From positions 1-45,518 of the forward strand of contig JAJDDM010000004.1 in assembly GCA_029260315.1 (NCBI GenBank): DNA of 45,518 nt, read 5' to 3'. Shown here in pieces: positions 32,643 to 39,759 of this stretch; position 1 is the stretch's first letter; each line of letters begins with the position of its first letter. The translations under genes and the position numbers were made by a program. The DNA is from Phycisphaerales bacterium (GTDB lineage: Bacteria > Planctomycetota > Phycisphaerae > Phycisphaerales > UBA1924). The notes under the pieces were generated by a model. That model searched no databases. It was given only the letters and a program-made list of their open reading frames with translations, and was not told where the DNA came from.

Positions 32643-33751
32643 TGGCTGACCTCGCGGTCATCTTCGCCGGCGGCGGCACCGGCGGACACCTCTACCCCGC
32701 CCTCGCCATCGTCCAGGCCCTCGAACAACGCCTCCCATCGCCCCCGAATTCCCTGTTTATCTGCTCTAATCGCCCGCTCGATGCCGAGATCCTCGCCCGC
32801 GAGGGCGTCGAGTTCCTGTCCGTGCCCGCCGCGCCTTTCTCAACCAAACCCCTCGGCATCCTCCGCCTCATGCGATCATGGGCGCCCTCGGTTCGCGCCG
32901 CGCGTTCTGCCATCCGCGCATTTCGCACGGAGGGTTGCGGCGTCTGCGTCGTGGCCATGGGTGGCTTCGTCGCCCCGCCGATCGTTCAAGCCGCGCGCGT
33001 CGAGAAAGTCCCGCGCCTGCTCATCAATCTCGACGCCGTGCCCGGGCGTGCCAACCGATGGATCGCCAAGCGAGCCGATCGCGTGCTCAGCGTCAACGGC
33101 GCGGGCGGGCACGAGTCCATCCCGCCGATCGTTCGCCCCAGCGCGCTCTACTCGGGCACTCCCGAGCAAGCCCGCATCGCACTGGGACTCCAACCCGACC
33201 TCCCAACCCTACTCATCACCGGCGGCAGCCAAGGCGCGCAATCCCTCGATAGCCTGATGCTCGTCCTCGGCTCACAGCCAAACTCCCTCCCCTCGCTTGC
33301 CGGCTGGCAAATCCTCCACCAAGCCCGCCCCAAGGGCCTGGACAATGCCTGCGGCGTCTACGAAAAACACTCCATCCCCGCCGTCGTCACAACATTCATC
33401 GAAAACATGGGTGCAGCGTGGGCCGCGGCGGACATCGCCATCGCCCGCGCCGGTGCCGGGGCCGTCGCCGAGGTCTGGGCCAACCGCACGCCGACGATCT
33501 TCCTTCCGTATCCCGGCCACACCGACGACCATCAGCGCCGCAACGCGCGACCCTTGGTAGATGCGGGTGCGGCGATCATCGTCCGCGATGAGCAAGGCCC
33601 GATGCAGAACGCCTTTGCCGTCGCTGAGCACCTCTCGCCCCTGCTCATCGATCCCACGGCGCGTGATCGCATGCGCACCGCGCTGGCCGCCCTCGGCCCC
33701 GCCGACGGCGCCGACCACGCCGCCCAGGCCATCATCCAGCTCTCCGCCTGA
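32642..33751 (+). CDS. murG: UDP-N-acetylglucosamine--undecaprenyl-PP-MurNAc-pentapeptide transferase MurG
   Basis: MurG adds GlcNAc to lipid I to make lipid II at the inner face of the membrane. The 369-residue protein has the N-terminal GGGTGGHLYPALAI motif, a second glycine loop ITGGSQGAQSLDSL, AIARAGAGAVAEVW (donor-binding) and HTDDHQRRNARPLVDAGAA (usual DDHQ..NA). Its ATG overlaps the ftsW stop codon, giving a product-substrate pair: MurG makes lipid II and the SEDS protein polymerises it. Together with the amidase at 10907 this indicates that the organism makes peptidoglycan. Confidence 0.95.
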   Translation: MADLAVIFAGGGTGGHLYPALAIVQALEQRLPSPPNSLFICSNRPLDAEILAREGVEFLSVPAAPFSTKPLGILRLMRSWAPSVRAARSAIRAFRTEGCGVCVVAMGGFVAPPIVQAARVEKVPRLLINLDAVPGRANRWIAKRADRVLSVNGAGGHESIPPIVRPSALYSGTPEQARIALGLQPDLPTLLITGGSQGAQSLDSLMLVLGSQPNSLPSLAGWQILHQARPKGLDNACGVYEKHSIPAVVTTFIENMGAAWAAADIAIARAGAGAVAEVWANRTPTIFLPYPGHTDDHQRRNARPLVDAGAAIIVRDEQGPMQNAFAVAEHLSPLLIDPTARDRMRTALAALGPADGADHAAQAIIQLSA

Positions 33752-33787
33752 TGCCACCGGTTCCCGCCTGATACGATTCCGTCGCAG

Positions 33788-34348
33788 ATGGAACGGAATC
33801 CGATCCAGGGCTCTTGGTGCGTGCTGGTGCACCCTTCCGCTCGCCCGCCCCGGCGATCTGTCATCGACTCGCTCAGCGCCAACGGGCTCAAAGTCAGCCC
33901 CGTCACCAACGCCTACGCGGCCCTCGCCCGCCTGACGATCCTCGCCCGTCGCCACCACGCGCCGACAGGCTCGCTCGTGCTCTCTCGGCCCGACCGCCTG
34001 GACCTCGCCGGCGAACTCGTGCGTGCCGTCGCGTCGTACCTGCCCAAGGTGCGGTGCTGGCAGATCCAAGACGGTCCCGACTCGCTGCGTCCGGTAAGCG
34101 AGGCCGACCTGCGCCGCTGGAAATCCGTCGCTCGTCAGGCTGAAGAATCGCTCACGATGGGTGCGTCCCATACCGATGGCCGTTCCACGGGTCTCGCACG
34201 CGGTGCAGGCCCCGAGCGGACGGATCCGCCATCAAACCTGCTGACCGATGAAGAGCTGGACCTGCTCCTGGCCCACGATCCGGGCCCCCATCATCCGAGC
34301 GAAGGTGCCCGGATGAGCGAGCGGGAGGATGGACGGGCCGATGGCTGA
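33788..34348 (+). CDS. Receiver-like protein of unknown function
   Basis: A 186-residue protein. The first 100 residues alternate short strands and helices (WCVLVHPSARPPRRSVIDSL, LKVSPVTNAYAALARLTILA, GSLVLSRPDRLDLAGELVRA, VRCWQIQDG) in the order of a response-regulator receiver fold. The conserved phosphoacceptor Asp is not evident. The remainder is charged and disordered, ending near LLTDEELDLLLAHDPG. Its stop lies within the start of the diguanylate cyclase gene, whose own N-terminus has a similar degenerate receiver, so the pair probably works together. It also follows murG by 36 bases and may be in the same transcript. The fold assignment is by eye only. Confidence 0.5.
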   Translation: MERNPIQGSWCVLVHPSARPPRRSVIDSLSANGLKVSPVTNAYAALARLTILARRHHAPTGSLVLSRPDRLDLAGELVRAVASYLPKVRCWQIQDGPDSLRPVSEADLRRWKSVARQAEESLTMGASHTDGRSTGLARGAGPERTDPPSNLLTDEELDLLLAHDPGPHHPSEGARMSEREDGRADG

Positions 34349-35663
34349 TTCCGAGCAACTGCGCATCATCCTCGTCGGGCCCACGGGCCTCGACGATCGC
34401 CTGCGCTTCCGCCCCGGCGTCGAGCTCGTCCACGTCGCCAACGCGATCGACGCCGTCGGCGAACTCGCCGACCCGCTCGATGGCGACTCGCCCGCGCGAT
34501 CGGTCGTGATCGTCGCTCCCAGCCGATGCCCGAAGCAGGGCGCAGACGACTTCGTCCGCGCCCTCCGCGAGGTCGAGCCCGACGTCCGCGTCGTGCTCGC
34601 TTCCAGCAACGGCAAGGACGCCTCGGCGTTCGACGCCACGATCGACCCCGCCGCCGACGAGGACGATATTCGAAGCGCTCTCGACGAACCCGATACGCGA
34701 CCCGCGGATCCGAGCGAGCGTTCGTCGGACGCACCAACCCCAACTCGCTCGTCCGATCCCGGGGCGCTGCCCGAGTCGATCGAGCCCAGCCCACCCGAGA
34801 ACCAGTCCGACAACCTCGCCGACGCCGGCGACGCCTCGCTCGTCTCGGCGATGCTCCACGGGCACGACGTCCTCGCGTCGGCGCTCGAAGCCCTCGCCGA
34901 GCGCCTCGGCCCCGCCGTGACCTTCACCAGCCAGGCCGAGAGCGACGCCGACTCGGACGCAACCCCAATTGCAGTCGAGGTCCGCTGGCACGACCGCGTC
35001 TTCGGCTATCTCGACGCCCCGGGCGTCGAACCCCAGACCCTCGCCCGCGAGGCGATGTGGCTCGCCGGCTGGCTCCGTCTCAACGAGCAACAGAAGCAGC
35101 TCAGAGAGGCCGCGCTCACCGACCCGCTCACCGGTGCCTGGAACCGGCGCTACTTCGACCGCTTCCTCCCCGTCGCGATCGAGCGTGCCCGCAAGTCGCG
35201 TGCCTCGCTCACCGTTCTGGTCTTCGACATCGACGATTTCAAGCGGTTCAACACCGAGTTCGGGCACGCCGCCGGCGACGACATCCTCATCGAGACCGTC
35301 AAGCTCCTGCGCAGCACCATCCGCCCGACCGACCGCGTCTGCCGCATCGGCGGCGACGAGTTCTGCGTCATCTTCCACGAGCCCACCGGCCCGCGCGAGG
35401 CCGGCTCCAAGCCCCCCGAGAACGTCTACCAGATATCCAAGCGCTTCCAGGAGGCCATCTGCGCCCGCCGCTTCCCCAAGCTCGGCCTCGACGCCCCCGG
35501 CACCCTCTCGATCTCCGGCGGGCTGGCGACCTATCCCTGGGACGGACGCGACGCCCGCGAGCTGCTCGAGCACGCCGACCAGCTCTCCCTCCAGAGCAAA
35601 CAGCACGGCAAGAACGCGATTTTGCTGGGGCCGGGGGCGGCGAGGGTGTGCGGCACTGAATGA
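34341..35663 (+). CDS. Diguanylate cyclase (GGDEF domain) with receiver-like and GAF-like N-terminus
   Basis: A 440-residue predicted enzyme making cyclic di-GMP from two GTP. The C-terminal domain (about residues 260-440) has DPLTGAWNRRYFDRF, FDIDDFKRFNTEFGHAAGDDIL and an intact catalytic RIGGDEF. RPTD lies five residues before GGDEF, forming the RxxD product-inhibition site. The first 110 residues resemble a degenerate receiver (LRIILVGPTG, SVVIVAPSR, VRVVLASSNG), a disordered acidic/Ser-Pro linker follows, and residues about 165-250 are GAF-like. ATG 34341 was preferred over 34329, which abuts the GGGAGG. It overlaps the preceding gene. The last 26 codons recur in the chimeric pseudogene at 39431. 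Confidence 0.88.
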   Translation: MADSEQLRIILVGPTGLDDRLRFRPGVELVHVANAIDAVGELADPLDGDSPARSVVIVAPSRCPKQGADDFVRALREVEPDVRVVLASSNGKDASAFDATIDPAADEDDIRSALDEPDTRPADPSERSSDAPTPTRSSDPGALPESIEPSPPENQSDNLADAGDASLVSAMLHGHDVLASALEALAERLGPAVTFTSQAESDADSDATPIAVEVRWHDRVFGYLDAPGVEPQTLAREAMWLAGWLRLNEQQKQLREAALTDPLTGAWNRRYFDRFLPVAIERARKSRASLTVLVFDIDDFKRFNTEFGHAAGDDILIETVKLLRSTIRPTDRVCRIGGDEFCVIFHEPTGPREAGSKPPENVYQISKRFQEAICARRFPKLGLDAPGTLSISGGLATYPWDGRDARELLEHADQLSLQSKQHGKNAILLGPGAARVCGTE

Positions 35664-35739
35664 GACATGGCCAGAGCACCAGATGGCCAAAGAGGATTGA
35701 ACGCCGCACGCACTCGTCCTGATTTGGCCCTCTGGCCAA

Positions 35740-36303
35740 GTGCCTATCTGGCCCTCTGACATACCACCGCCCAAGCCCGCCAAGCTCTCCTACAAGTTCC
35801 AACTCGAATATGACGGCATGGAAGAGGCAATCCTCGAAGCCGAAGCCCAGGTGGAGCGGCTGGAGGCCGAGGCCGCCGACCCGGCACTCACCTCCGACCA
35901 CAAGCGAGCCGCAACGGTCTACTCTAAGCTCAAGGATGGGCAGGCGCGCGTGACCGAGCTCTACGCACGGTGGGCCGAAGCGCTCAACGTGGTCGAGCGC
36001 TGGAACGGAGCCAACGGCTTCATCTTCTTCGGCAAGGGCGGCGAGGTCGCGACGAACCGGCTCGACGACCAGGAGGTGTCCGTCCTGAGTCTCCACCTGC
36101 TTCAAGTTGCGCTCGCGTATGTGAACACGCACTTGCTTCAGTCCGTGCTCGCGGGGGAGGAGTGGATGGCGAGCATGGCGGACGAGGATTTCCGAACGCC
36201 GACTCCGCTCATCCACAGCCACGTCAACCCGTACGGCACCTTCGAGCTCGACATGAGAAGGCGGTTGCGGCTTGATGCGCCGGTGGAGCATCTGGTACGA
36301 TGA
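35740..36303 (+). pseudogene. Fusion of an ABC-F (Uup-type) C-terminal fragment to a Tn3-family transposase C-terminal fragment
   Basis: A 187-codon open frame that joins two unrelated remnants. Residues 10-85 ([20 protein letters not shown], then [13 protein letters not shown] and LYARWAEAL) match the charged coiled-coil C-terminal domain of ABC-F ATPases such as Uup. From about residue 87, [20 protein letters not shown], then [19 protein letters not shown] and [18 protein letters not shown] match the last roughly 100 residues of Tn3-family transposases. Neither part has its catalytic domain. The frame is open across the junction (near 35998), so a protein could be made, but a useful function is unlikely. 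The remnants mark the left edge of the accessory region. Confidence 0.75.
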
Positions 36304-36357
36304 TGACTCTTTACGAAACGTGCATCGTGAAAAGAGTTCTCATCCAGGAAGCGAACC

Positions 36358-37155
36358 ATGAGTGATGACTTTGTCCCACGCGTCGGCGGAATCATCAGCG
36401 CCGACATCGCCGTTCCCGAACACGAACGTGAAATGCGCTTCTACTCACACATGCTCAGCACGGGGGAGAATCCGCTTTGGCGCGAGGATTTGATGAACAA
36501 CCTGGGCATGCCGGTCATCGGCCTGGGCGCGCGCAGCGCGGAGTATGCACACATTCCGCTCCAATGGATGCCGCACATTCAGGTCGCCGATGTCGCCGCC
36601 AGTGTGGTGCGGGCGCTCGACCTGGATGGGAGTGAGCTTGTGCATGCCAAAGACGACGATGGAAAGAGCCAATGGGCGGTGCTGCTCGATCCGAATGGGG
36701 CGGCGTTCGGGATCATCCCGGTCGTCTCTGCGGAGGCGATCTCCCCAGCTGAGGGCGCCGCATCGCGCGACGCCGCGGCGCGTGCGGGTTGCATCTCCTG
36801 GCTCGACCTGACGGTCTCCGGCGCCTCGGCAACACGGGACTTTTATCGACAGGTCGTTGACTGGTCGGTGCAGGACGTCGAGATGGAGGACGCGGGTGAG
36901 CGCTACGCCGACTACAACATGCTCGGCGCCGATGGGAGCCCAGCGGCGGGAGTCTGTCATGCGCGCGGCGTCAACCTGGGTCTGCCACCTGTCTGGATGA
37001 TCTACCTCCCCGTCGGCGACCTCGCCGAAAGTCTCCGTCGCGTACGAGAGGGTGGGGGTGAGGTCATCAAGGAGACACGGGGGACCGATGGGAACTACGC
37101 GAGTGCGGTGATTCAGGATCCGGTGGGGGCGTGGCTGGCGCTGGTGCCGGGATGA
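36358..37155 (+). CDS. Two-domain VOC (glyoxalase-like) family protein
   Basis: A 265-residue protein with two vicinal-oxygen-chelate domains: residues about 10-125 (ISADIAVPEHEREMRFYSHML ... LLDPNGAAFGIIP) and about 140-263 (ISWLDLTVSGASATRDFYRQ ... VIQDPVGAWLALVP). The family includes glyoxalases, dioxygenases and antibiotic-binding proteins; metal ligands are not complete by eye, so a specific activity cannot be given. ATG 36358 follows AGGA. It is surrounded by remnants and repeats and is probably imported. A hairpin resembling an integron recombination site lies just after the stop. Confidence 0.8.
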   Translation: MSDDFVPRVGGIISADIAVPEHEREMRFYSHMLSTGENPLWREDLMNNLGMPVIGLGARSAEYAHIPLQWMPHIQVADVAASVVRALDLDGSELVHAKDDDGKSQWAVLLDPNGAAFGIIPVVSAEAISPAEGAASRDAAARAGCISWLDLTVSGASATRDFYRQVVDWSVQDVEMEDAGERYADYNMLGADGSPAAGVCHARGVNLGLPPVWMIYLPVGDLAESLRRVREGGGEVIKETRGTDGNYASAVIQDPVGAWLALVPG

Positions 37156-37168
37156 AGAGGGTGCAGCG

Positions 37169-37231
37169 GCTTGACAGGGCGTTGCACCTGACAGCGCGAT
37201 TCGTGCGCCGCGGGTGAACAAGTCGTTCTTT
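37169..37231. repeat. Hairpin element after the VOC gene, attC-like (tentative)
   Basis: The segment contains GGGCGTTGCACCTGACAG, then GCGC...GCGC and GCGGGTGAACAAGTCGTT. CACC (37185-37188) can pair with GGTG (37213-37216), and GCGC with GCGC inside. The length, the GCGTTGCACCTG start and the position straight after a promoterless-looking gene recall integron attC sites. The outer core sites (GCTTGAC and GTTCTTT) do not pair, so it is at best a relic. Confidence 0.25.
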
Positions 37232-37237
37232 AAAGTC

Positions 37238-37262
37238 GGGGTGACAGGACACCAGTTGAACT
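37238..37262 (+). repeat. Left direct repeat flanking the graspetide locus
   Basis: GGGGTGACAGGACACCAGTT and five more bases. It is about 22 of 25 bases identical to 39302-39325 in the same orientation. Extended two bases to the left, TCGGGGTGACAGGA (37236-37249) is identical to 39378-39391, part of a tRNA-Pro-like 3' end. The repeats enclose the ATP-grasp and precursor genes. Confidence 0.6.
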
Positions 37263-37411
37263 TTTTATGAGCCAAATCGGCCTCTGGAGCCTGGGCACAC
37301 GGCATCTGGTTTCGCCGTGAAACTCGCCAGCAGATGAGCCACCATAGATGCAAACGGTCGCTTCGTGGTTGTAGGCATTTGCCTCAGAGGTAGAGTGGCT
37401 TGCGCTTCGCG

Positions 37412-38398
37412 TCAATGATGAGGCTTTGCTGAAAGCCGTTGCCTCCACCGCCTTATCAGCAGTTCATCCGATAGCAGTTCATATAAGGCTGATGTGATCG
37501 GAAGATCTGGGGTCGAATCGCAAAAGAGAAACTGCCCTGAAGGGTTGATCTCGAAAAAGAAAACCCGGCCGTCCGGCGTTACCCGCAGGTCGATTGCTCC
37601 ATACGCTAGACCAAGCGTCCGTGTGAGCTCTATGCACATCGACGACAGCTCGTTTGACAACTTGGTTTCCTTCATCGGAATCCCCAAATCCAATCGCCAA
37701 TCGATCGGGCTGCTCTCTTCACCAGATTCGATGCGAGACGCGAACACACTGTCCCCAACAACCGTCGCTCGAATGTCATGGGCTGACGGTACAAACCACT
37801 GAAATTGCACCGGACAATATTTGATATTCTCTTCGCGCTCCAAGATTTGTTCGTCAACGATTCGGGTTTCACCCAAGTGGTACTTCGCGTCTGTCTGGGC
37901 CTTAAAGACAACCTTGCCAGAGTGAATATCAAAAAAGCTTCGAGCTGTGATTGGTGAATTTGTGATACAAGTCTCGGGAATCAAAAACCCAACCCTTCGA
38001 GCTGCTTGAAGCTGGAGGATCTTGTTGTTTGCACGCCTCTCGCGAAATGGATCGTTGACGGCGAAGCATCCGCAGGCGGCGATCAGTCCATCAAGGGTTG
38101 TTTCGCATTCTGAGACGACAAACTGTCGCATTCGCGGGTCACTAATCTCGAAGGACGGGACGAATGCTTGTGGTCTACGCCACCATATGGAGGTCTCAGC
38201 ATTGATCTCAATCTGGTCTGATCCACCAAAGACAATGCCGGGAGTATCGTGTTCCCAAGTGACAGTTATGCCTGCATCTGGGTATAGAGACGTATCCAGA
38301 ATCTTAACCAACGGGCCGTTTCGTGACTCTGCAATTCGTTTCAAAGCAAAGGCATGAATGTCATCTTGTCGGCTTACTATTACAACATAAGATGGCAT
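37412..38398 (-). CDS. Graspetide-forming ATP-grasp ligase (MvdD/PsnB type)
   Basis: A 328-residue ligase of the family that builds side-chain ester or amide links in microviridin/plesiocin-type peptides (graspetides). A pre-ATP-grasp domain includes the family mark IWWRRP (71-76). Then come NNKILQLQAARRVGFLIPET (124-142), the ATP-binding Lys of VVFK (166), CPVQFQWFVPSAHDIRATVV (195-214), and DWRLDLG. The metal-binding end is GAIDLRVTPDG (D270) and FFEINPSGQFLF (E283, N285). These match the graspetide branch of the ATP-grasp superfamily rather than general carboxylate ligases. ATG 38396-38398 starts three bases after the precursor's stop codon. The AT content is clearly higher than in core genes. 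No transporter or acetyltransferase is adjacent. Confidence 0.88.
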   Translation of the reverse strand: MPSYVVIVSRQDDIHAFALKRIAESRNGPLVKILDTSLYPDAGITVTWEHDTPGIVFGGSDQIEINAETSIWWRRPQAFVPSFEISDPRMRQFVVSECETTLDGLIAACGCFAVNDPFRERRANNKILQLQAARRVGFLIPETCITNSPITARSFFDIHSGKVVFKAQTDAKYHLGETRIVDEQILEREENIKYCPVQFQWFVPSAHDIRATVVGDSVFASRIESGEESSPIDWRLDLGIPMKETKLSNELSSMCIELTRTLGLAYGAIDLRVTPDGRVFFFEINPSGQFLFCDSTPDLPITSALYELLSDELLIRRWRQRLSAKPHH

Positions 38399-38401
38399 TC
38401 G

Positions 38402-39001
38402 TTAGTCCACGTCAGTTTCATAGTCCGTTGAATAATCTGTCTTTGTATCGCCCTTCTGGTCAGTGGTGGAATCTGCATTCTGCGTGGTCGTCCGATAGGG
38501 CGTCCAATACTGAGTCGGACGACCTGTTGGCATCGGGGTCAAGCGGAAAGTAGGTGCCGTCGAATGAGTGGGAAAATCCGACAAATTGGCCTGATCGAGA
38601 AACCTCTGATACTCCTCCTCGTACTGTTCTTCAGGAATTGCGAATTGGCTTGCTTGCGAAGGAACATCGTAAACCAATGGTTTCATTCCGATTCTCGACG
38701 CGAATTGTCGGGCTTCAACCATACGGAGCACTTTGACTTTTGATTCGGGGTTGAGTGTGACGGTAATCTCAACCTGATCTGGTGAAACAGCGGGCTGCGA
38801 TTCGCTCTCTGTCACGTTTTTGATATCCGCCAAATTGATGTAGAGAATACTCTTCCCGACCGCGACGAGGAGTTCACCGTCATTCTTGTTCATCAGAATG
38901 CCCGTGATGGACACAGTCCCCTCCAGTACAGCTTGTGACGTGATTTCTGAGGATGCTTGTGCCCTTTTCAGCAGCTCATTGATCTTGTCTTCGTTGTTCA
39001 T
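38402..39001 (-). CDS. Graspetide precursor with unusually long leader and Thr/Asp ladder core
   Basis: A 199-residue putative substrate of the ligase encoded directly downstream. Residues 1-140 form a folded-looking leader: a charged N-terminal helix, a beta-rich middle (LEGTVSITGILMNKNDGELL) and an acidic helix ending EEYQRFLDQANL, whose QRFL recalls the ligase-recognised motif of microviridin leaders. The core (151-199) has Thr at 151, 155, 159, 163, 167 and 171, a TTQNA turn, and Asp at 177, 181, 185, 189, 193 and 197. I re-derived these positions codon by codon. Extra Thr precede most Asp. Ester bonds between the two rows are predicted, not shown. ATG 38999-39001 follows AGGGA. Confidence 0.8.
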   Translation of the reverse strand: MNNEDKINELLKRAQASSEITSQAVLEGTVSITGILMNKNDGELLVAVGKSILYINLADIKNVTESESQPAVSPDQVEITVTLNPESKVKVLRMVEARQFASRIGMKPLVYDVPSQASQFAIPEEQYEEEYQRFLDQANLSDFPTHSTAPTFRLTPMPTGRPTQYWTPYRTTTQNADSTTDQKGDTKTDYSTDYETDVD

Positions 39002-39300
39002 GACTTCCCTTTTTGTTGTCGATTGCTTCTGTCGTGCGAATCCGTGGCCTAGCCGCAGTTTGAATGGAGTTCCGTGGACCATTCTATGCGGAGATCCGTA
39101 TAGCGGTAGATCACAGTGCTCAATGGACACCGCATAGACCGTGGCGGGCAGGTTCGCCGCGACCCACCGGAGCCGCTCAAGGACTACCCCCCCAACCGGA
39201 GCCATGTCTGTTGAACGACCACAGCGAGTCTTCCACCTTCACTGCGCATTGTGACGCGAGCCGCATGCCCCTTGCCAAGCCGACAACGCGGCACTCAACA
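39002..39300. other. Upstream region of the graspetide operon
   Basis: About 300 bases with no supported gene; the open frames on both strands are unrelated to known proteins. It must contain the promoter for the minus-strand precursor gene. TAGAAT, reading minus at about 39080-39085, is a possible -10 element, but no clear -35 element accompanies it. Confidence 0.3.
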
Positions 39301-39301
39301 T

Positions 39302-39325
39302 GGGGTGACAGAACACGATTGAACT
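39302..39325 (+). repeat. Right direct repeat flanking the graspetide locus
   Basis: GGGGTGACAGAACACGATTG plus AACT; the partner of 37238-37262 in the same orientation, with one base missing and few substitutions. Together they bracket about 2.0 kb holding the ligase and precursor genes. Confidence 0.55.
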
Positions 39326-39377
39326 CGCTCTAACTCGTTGTTCTGCAGCCAGTTGTCACAATCGAGTACGCGTGGAA

Positions 39378-39412
39378 TCGGGGTGACAGGATTTGAACCG
39401 GCGCCGACCCCC
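39378..39412 (-). tRNA. tRNA-Pro 3'-end fragment (T arm and acceptor strand)
   Basis: Reading the minus strand, GCCGGTTCAAATCCTGTC then ACCCCGA closely matches the T arm and 3' acceptor strand of bacterial tRNA-Pro. The T stem has one mismatch, CCA is not encoded, and no anticodon or D arm is present, so this is a fragment, not a working gene. tRNA 3' ends are favoured integration targets. The TCGGGGTGACAGGA part is repeated exactly at 37236-37249, as expected for left and right ends of an integrated island. Confidence 0.5.
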
Positions 39413-39430
39413 ACACCCCTACCCTCCCGC

Positions 39431-39595
39431 ATGCCCCCATACGACCTCCTCGCCATCGACCTCGACGGCACTCTCCTCAACTCCCAAGGCGAAATCTCCC
39501 CCGCAAACCGCCTCGCCCTCCAGAGCAAGCAGCAGGGCAAGAACGCGATCCTGCTGGGACCCGGCGCGGCGAGGGTGTGTGGGGAACCCGACTGA
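39431..39595 (+). pseudogene. Chimeric remnant: HAD phosphatase start joined to GGDEF protein end
   Basis: A 54-codon open frame. Its first 29 or so residues (MPPYDLLAIDLDGTLLNSQG, EISPANR) copy the start of the HAD protein at 42029 (MLPYDLLALDLDGTLLNSRG). The rest (LALQSKQQGKNAILLGPGAA, RVCG) copies the last 26 residues of the GGDEF protein at 34341. The junction is near 39513. Neither activity can survive. It looks like the scar of a deletion between a HAD gene and a following second GGDEF gene. Confidence 0.85.
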
Positions 39596-39759
39596 TCAAT
39601 CGAGTGCCGGATCAGTGCCGTCACACGGGCGTCTGGCCCCAGATCTAGAGCGGCGTCCAATCGGCGCTACGATATCTCGTGCTGGTTTGGCCCACTTGCC
39701 AAGATGTCCGCACGGTGATAAACTGCCCTGACAATACCCGATCATAGGAACCGCCACGC
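39596..39759. other. Intergenic region upstream of the methyltransferase gene
   Basis: No gene is seen. It holds the expected promoter and a ribosome-binding site (AGGAA at 39746-39750) for the DNA methyltransferase. Confidence 0.3.

Noticed and set aside
37230..37448. A 72-codon minus-strand frame just downstream of the ATP-grasp gene, considered as a second peptide precursor
   Set aside because: It overlaps the 3' end of the ligase gene out of frame, extends into the direct repeat, has no repeated Thr/Asp or Lys/Glu pattern and no ribosome-binding site.
39378..39412. Intact tRNA-Pro gene
   Set aside because: Only the T arm and acceptor 3' strand are present; no anticodon arm, D arm or 5' acceptor strand. 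Kept as a fragment.
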